Positions 15,497-18,632 of a stretch of 18,632 nt of DNA are shown here, piece by piece. The stretch comes from Planctomycetota bacterium (GTDB taxonomy: Bacteria > Planctomycetota > Planctomycetia > Pirellulales > Thermoguttaceae). Every line of letters begins with the position of its first letter. Within the stretch, counting starts at the first letter, position 1. The notes beneath the pieces are model-generated. The model made no database searches and had not been told where the DNA came from. It was given only the letters and a program-made list of their open reading frames with translations. Made by a program: the position numbers and the translations under genes. The stretch lies in the NCBI GenBank assembly GCA_015661985.1, contig DQVB01000206.1, positions 1-18,632 of the forward strand. Direction: 5' to 3'.

Positions 15497-15545
15497 GCAC
15501 CAGGGACGTATTGACACGTCGAAGCATGTATCAAGTCCCTGGTGC
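15497..15545. repeat. 49-base near-palindrome between phosphoesterase gene and yidC
   Basis: The outer arms GCACCAGGGAC (15497-15507) and GTCCCTGGTGC (15535-15545) are perfect over 11 bases. Inside, after a GTA bulge, TTGACACGT (15511-15519) pairs with ATGTATCAA (15526-15534), with one mismatch and one G-U pair, leaving a 6-base loop. The stem starts 49 bases beyond the phosphoesterase stop on the minus strand and lies about 196 bases upstream of yidC. No T-tract follows on either strand. It could be a REP/MITE-type element, an operator or an mRNA hairpin. Confidence 0.65.
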
Positions 15546-15593
15546 CTGAGTCGTCGGCTTCCCGGCGCCGGTCGATCGAACAGCGGTGCTCTA

Positions 15594-16340
15594 CTAGCGG
15601 CCTTCGCGCAGGCGATCGGCCAGGTAGTTGTCCAGCTCAGGGACGGCATAAATCTTCTGCACCGTCTCCTCCAGAGGATACTCCACGCGGCGGAAGCGGA
15701 CCACGTCGTCCTCCAGTACCACATAGCATGCCCGAGGATCGCCGTCCCGCGGCTGGCCGACCGAGCCCACGTTGATCATCGCTTTGCCGTTGGAGAGGCG
15801 GAACTCATAGTCCAGTTCCACAGGGTCCAGGAAGTGATACTCCTCTGTAAACACCCCCGGCACGTGGGTGTGGCCCTGAAAGACGTAACGGTCAAACAGG
15901 ACGAACAGCTTCTCCATCTTGCGCCGATTGTAAATGTCCTCCGGGAAGACGTATTCGTTCAGCGGATTGCGGGGCGAACCGTGGACGAACAAGAACAGGC
16001 CGTCTTTGTAATTGCGCGGCAGCTCGCCCAAGAAATCCCAACGCCGGTTGCTGGCCGAGGGGTTCCTCCCTCCTTCCAGTTGCGACCGTGTCCAAAAGAT
16101 GGCTCGCTCAGCTCCGGTGTTGAAACCCTCCGGATCAAACAGCGCGCCCTGGTCATGGTTGCCCAGCAGACAGACCTGGCACTTCATCACCGCGTCGATA
16201 CATTCGCGCGGGTTGGGGCCGTAGCCGACGATGTCTCCCAGACAATAGATCTCTGTGATCCCCTGGTCCTGGATGTCCGCCAGCACGGCATTCAGGGCTT
16301 CCAGGTTACTGTGGATGTCGCTGATAAGCGCTCGTTTCAC
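15594..16340 (-). CDS. Calcineurin-like metallophosphoesterase (YfcE/MJ0936-like)
   Basis: This 248-aa cytoplasmic protein has a full two-metal phosphoesterase site: DIH (8-10), GDIVGYG (35-41), GNHD (60-63), VHGSP (119-123) and GHTH (156-159). No signal peptide or membrane segment is present. The compact single-domain form is typical of the bacterial phosphodiesterase/phosphatase group with broad in vitro activity, so the natural substrate is unknown. It starts at GTG 16340; no ATG is available nearby and the ribosome site (GGCGGAAAG) is modest. The C-terminal 30 residues, rich in charged residues, extend past the core. It is divergent from tsaB (335-base gap) and precedes yidC on the same strand after 292 bases, separated by a strong inverted repeat. 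Confidence 0.88.
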   Translation of the reverse strand: MKRALISDIHSNLEALNAVLADIQDQGITEIYCLGDIVGYGPNPRECIDAVMKCQVCLLGNHDQGALFDPEGFNTGAERAIFWTRSQLEGGRNPSASNRRWDFLGELPRNYKDGLFLFVHGSPRNPLNEYVFPEDIYNRRKMEKLFVLFDRYVFQGHTHVPGVFTEEYHFLDPVELDYEFRLSNGKAMINVGSVGQPRDGDPRACYVVLEDDVVRFRRVEYPLEETVQKIYAVPELDNYLADRLREGR

Positions 16341-16675
16341 GTCGTCGCACTTTCCGCCGATCTGATACCCGCGGTGGCCAGGACCGGCCTCCTGAGCGGT
16401 TGCCCGATATGTCCTGATAACGTTAAAGTCAGTCTATTGTTACAGGCCCGAGCGATCAAGTCGAGGCCCCTGGCTGGACCACTGGCCCTCGGCCAACGCC
16501 GACCGGGCCGGGGCAGTGTGGGCTGCCCGCCCCCAAGGCTGTCTCAAAACCGCACAGGCGGGCCTGCCGCCACGCCGCTGGGCGGACACTCGGGGATGGG
16601 ATGGCTCGGCAGCAGCTCCACCCGCCGCTGGCCGCTGCCCACGGGTCTCCTGAGAATAGTTTCGAGGACCGCTCC
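16341..16675. other. Divergent intergenic region, phosphoesterase / tsaB
   Basis: These 335 bases separate two divergent start codons. A distinct AT-rich island at about 16404-16442 contains the 8-base palindrome TAACGTTA (16418-16425) and is the likely place for divergent promoters, although no clean consensus pair is seen. The remainder is GC-rich. An in-frame ATG upstream of tsaB (16601) would extend that protein by 25 unlikely residues. Confidence 0.45.
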
Positions 16676-17371
16676 GTGAAGATCCTGGCCCTGGAAACCA
16701 CCGAGAAAACTGGCAGTCTGGCAGCGCTGGATGGCGCCAGGGTACTTTACCAGATGACGTTAGCTCCCCAAAAGCGGACCACCCAATCGCTGGCGCCGGG
16801 GATCAGCCGGTTGCTGCGCGCTGTGGGGTGGTCGCCGTGCCAAGTGGAGCTGGTGGCCGTCGCTATCGGCCCGGGATCGTTCACAGGCCTGCGCGTGGGG
16901 CTGACGGCCGCCAAGACGTTCGCTTACGCCACGGGCGCTACGCTGCTGGGGGTAGACACCCTGGAAGCCGTGGCGGCCCGGGCACCGCAACCCGTGGAGT
17001 CCCTTTGGGTGTCTGTCGATGCCCAGAGGAACCAGGTGGTGGCTGGCCAATTCCGCCGGGATCAAGCGGGCTGGATGCGGCCAACGGGCCCGGCGCGGCT
17101 AGTGGATGCGGACCAATGGGTCCGCGAGCTTCCTCCAAAAACGGTACTCTCCGGCCCCGCCATGCGACTGTTGCGCAAAGGGCTCCCGCCCCACCTGCGC
17201 CCGTTGGAACCGGGACTCTGGGCACCAACCGCAGCCTCTGTGGGGCAGCTGGCGGCCAGGGACTACGGAGAGGGGCGCCGGGACGACCTGTGGAGCCTCG
17301 TGCCGGTCTACTCGCGGCCCAGCGCGGCCGAGGAGAAATGGCGGGCACGGCACCGGTCGGCCAACCGATAG
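16676..17371 (+). CDS. tsaB: TsaB, tRNA t6A37 biosynthesis protein
   Basis: TsaB is the scaffold partner that dimerises with TsaD and recruits TsaE for threonylcarbamoyl transfer to A37 of ANN-decoding tRNAs. The product is 231 aa, normal for the family. It has an ASKHA-type start (MKILALETT), the diagnostic GPGSFTGLRVG (65-75), and a short degenerate second half without a complete catalytic site, as usual for TsaB. I chose GTG 16676 over ATG 16601, because GAGGA (16664-16668) sits 7 bases ahead and homologues begin with this KILALE strand; the longer version would add a Pro/Gly/Ser-rich stretch. tsaD and tsaE are not in the window. No clear terminator follows. Confidence 0.93.
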   Translation: MKILALETTEKTGSLAALDGARVLYQMTLAPQKRTTQSLAPGISRLLRAVGWSPCQVELVAVAIGPGSFTGLRVGLTAAKTFAYATGATLLGVDTLEAVAARAPQPVESLWVSVDAQRNQVVAGQFRRDQAGWMRPTGPARLVDADQWVRELPPKTVLSGPAMRLLRKGLPPHLRPLEPGLWAPTAASVGQLAARDYGEGRRDDLWSLVPVYSRPSAAEEKWRARHRSANR

Positions 17372-17706
17372 ATTAGCCTCGCTCGGGGGATGTCGTCGCC
17401 TGCCCGGCCTGTCGACGGGGGCAATTGATCGCGGCGCCCATGCGGGATAGGCATTGACACTTCGGGTGGCTCACCATGTGCCTTCAGATCTCCTCGTCCA
17501 CGACCGCTTTCTTTTGCCCCGGACTTCCTCTTGCCCCGGACCATGTCCCTTTTGCAGCGGCTGGTGGAACGTCCTCCACGGCAAGCTTGGGGGTTCGGCC
17601 AGGCCAGCCGGTACGCCTCGGGGAGAACTCTTGAACCCTGCCCACTGCGGAGGATTCCCAGCGACGGGCTGGGCGCCGCACTGCGAGTGCTTGAGTTTCG
17701 GTTGCG

Positions 17707-17731
17707 CATCCCATCATAGTTCGGTGGGATG
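17707..17731. repeat. Inverted repeat CATCCCA...TGGGATG
   Basis: Perfect 7-base arms (17707-17713 and 17725-17731) surround an 11-base loop. Position relative to genes suggests neither a terminator with T-tract nor an obvious operator. Confidence 0.35.
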
Positions 17732-17783
17732 GGATCGGTCTTGCTGGCTATGACAGGCTTCCGCGCCCGACGTGCTCTGTCTG

Positions 17784-17801
17784 GGTGACTCCGGGGTCAC
17801 C
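17784..17801. repeat. Inverted repeat GGTGAC-6-GTCACC, possible operator
   Basis: Perfect 6-base arms separated by TCCGGG form a dyad typical in size of a dimeric-regulator site. It lies about 100 bases ahead of the TadG-like start codon and just upstream of the AT-rich TTTATAT. The regulatory role is inference. Confidence 0.35.
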
Positions 17802-17901
17802 GGACGGGCTGGAGTGTGACGTAGACTTTATATGGATCAGTTCGCAACGCTCTTCTGTGGACCTGCGTGAGGGCCGTTCACTACCGACGGGAGGCACAGC
17901 C

Positions 17902-18632
17902 ATGTTTTGCGCCGACAGTATATCGAGAAGCGTCCGCCGGCTCCGCAAGACCTGTCACCGGCGGCGCAAGGGAACGGTACTGGTACTATCCGCCCTGCTG
18001 ATGCTTGTTCTCATGGCTATGTTGGCGTGCTCCGTTGATCTGGGGTACATGTACGCCATTAAGGCCGAGCTCAGCCGCGCCGTGGACGCCGCGGCTCTGG
18101 CGGGCGCCGGGAGCCTGGTCGACGGCTCCCAAGTCGCCCAGCTTCGAGCAGCGGACTTCATGCTTCGCAATCGCGTGGGTTCACAAGTTCTCCTGGAAGA
18201 GCAAGACCGGGACACGCTTCTAGAAGCCTGGCTCGCAGAACACGTGAACGACTTCGAGGTGCAGGTTGGGCATTGGGACACGCAGGCGCGCGTGTTCACT
18301 CAGAGCGACTACCTGCCTTCGGCAGTTCGGGTCTCCGCGCGCTACAGCAACGCACCGTTTTTCTTCGCCCGGGTGCTGGGCTTTCAGGATTTCGACATTC
18401 AAGCTGAGGCAATCGCCCGGTACCAGCCGCGGGACATCGTACTGGTACTCGACTTCTCTGCCTCAATGAATGACGACAGCGAACTGCGAAGGATCTACAA
18501 GTACGGTGAAAGTGCACGGGCCACGGTGGAGGCAAGCCTGTTGGAAATCTGGCAGGATCTGGGATCACCAACGTACGGGAACATGGAATTCCAGCCCCAG
18601 TACGTTTCCTCGACGAATAACCAGACCATCAA
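17902..18632 (+). CDS. TadG-like Flp-pilus-associated protein with vWA domain (5' part only)
   Basis: An open frame runs from ATG 17902 off the end of the window: 243 codons and no stop. GGGAGG (17889-17894) is a good ribosome site. A basic cytoplasmic start (RRLRKTCHRRRKG) and one membrane segment (about 25-45) lead into VDLGYMYAIKAELSRAVDAA and AALAGAG, the signature of the TadE/TadG-like N-terminal module. Residues about 75-173 form an extracytoplasmic linker. From about 178 a von Willebrand factor A domain begins (DIVLVLDFSASMN), with a complete DxSxS metal site at Asp184, Ser186 and Ser188. Such proteins are secreted or anchored accessories of Tad pili or surface adhesion. Other tad genes are not visible, and the C-terminal part is outside the window. 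Confidence 0.85.
   Translation, partial: MFCADSISRSVRRLRKTCHRRRKGTVLVLSALLMLVLMAMLACSVDLGYMYAIKAELSRAVDAAALAGAGSLVDGSQVAQLRAADFMLRNRVGSQVLLEEQDRDTLLEAWLAEHVNDFEVQVGHWDTQARVFTQSDYLPSAVRVSARYSNAPFFFARVLGFQDFDIQAEAIARYQPRDIVLVLDFSASMNDDSELRRIYKYGESARATVEASLLEIWQDLGSPTYGNMEFQPQYVSSTNNQTI

Larger units (their letters stand above)
15302..15593. other. Non-coding region upstream of yidC
   Basis: These 292 bases hold the yidC ribosome-site hairpin at one end and the large near-palindrome at 15497-15545. The rest is GC-rich with no credible frame. Neither rnpA nor rpmH, the usual genes upstream of yidC, is present. A yidC promoter should lie here but I cannot point to a convincing -35/-10 pair. Confidence 0.5.
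17372..17901. other. Gene-free region upstream of the TadG-like gene
   Basis: These 530 bases contain no convincing gene. They hold a direct repeat TTGCCCCGGAC (17514-17524 and 17531-17541), an isolated perfect TTGACA (17454-17459) without a matching -10, two inverted repeats (17707-17731 and 17784-17801), and an AT-rich TTTATAT (17827-17833) about 70 bases ahead of the TadG-like start that may belong to its promoter. Minus-strand frames of 77 and 133 codons exist but share no recognisable family and lack good ribosome sites. Confidence 0.5.

Noticed and set aside
15045..16679. 544-codon plus-strand frame spanning yidC start, gap and phosphoesterase gene
   Set aside because: It crosses two genes and a non-coding gap on the other strand and has no domain; long open frames are expected in this GC-rich DNA.
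17454..17459. Perfect TTGACA
   Set aside because: No acceptable -10 element lies 16-18 bases downstream, and no gene begins nearby.
17484..17717. 77-codon minus-strand frame in the gap before the TadG-like gene
   Set aside because: No recognisable family, no good ribosome site, and composition like random GC-rich DNA.

Overview
This is a GC-rich bacterial chromosome segment. It most likely comes from a planctomycete of the Pirellulales type. That is inferred from the gene mix: an exported formylglycine-type sulfatase fused to HEAT repeats, a divergent heparinase II/III-like lyase, a very long YidC with a Pro/Ala-rich linker and a PDZ domain, and a TadG-like vWA protein. No rRNA or other direct phylogenetic marker is present.

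Layout: hisA (+) and an EF-G-2-like translational GTPase (+) come first, the second closed by a clear intrinsic terminator. A 509-base non-coding stretch with short repeats follows. Then come eno (-) and a small two-helix membrane protein with an NTF2-like domain (-), joined by an ATGA overlap. A broken polysaccharide-deacetylase-like gene (+) lies behind eno; it lacks its 5' end and is frameshifted at a G6 run. Next is a divergent pair, a secreted heparinase II/III-like lyase (-) and a secreted sulfatase-HEAT protein (+), with a 150-base shared upstream region. The yidC-mnmE pair (-) follows, then a calcineurin-like phosphoesterase (-), tsaB (+) and the 5' part of a TadG-like vWA protein (+) that runs off the window.

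How the genes fit together: most are core functions. hisA serves histidine synthesis and eno serves glycolysis. mnmE and tsaB modify tRNA at U34 and A37. yidC inserts membrane proteins, and the EF-G paralogue belongs to translation. The middle part (about 5.7-11.3 kb) looks like a sulfated-polysaccharide module: a lyase, a sulfatase and a decayed deacetylase-like gene. The least routine features are the PDZ domain inside the YidC periplasmic region, the GTPase-site divergence in the EF-G paralogue and in MnmE switch II, the frameshifted deacetylase remnant, and a large near-palindrome upstream of yidC. I see no tRNA, rRNA, CRISPR array, insertion sequence or defence system.
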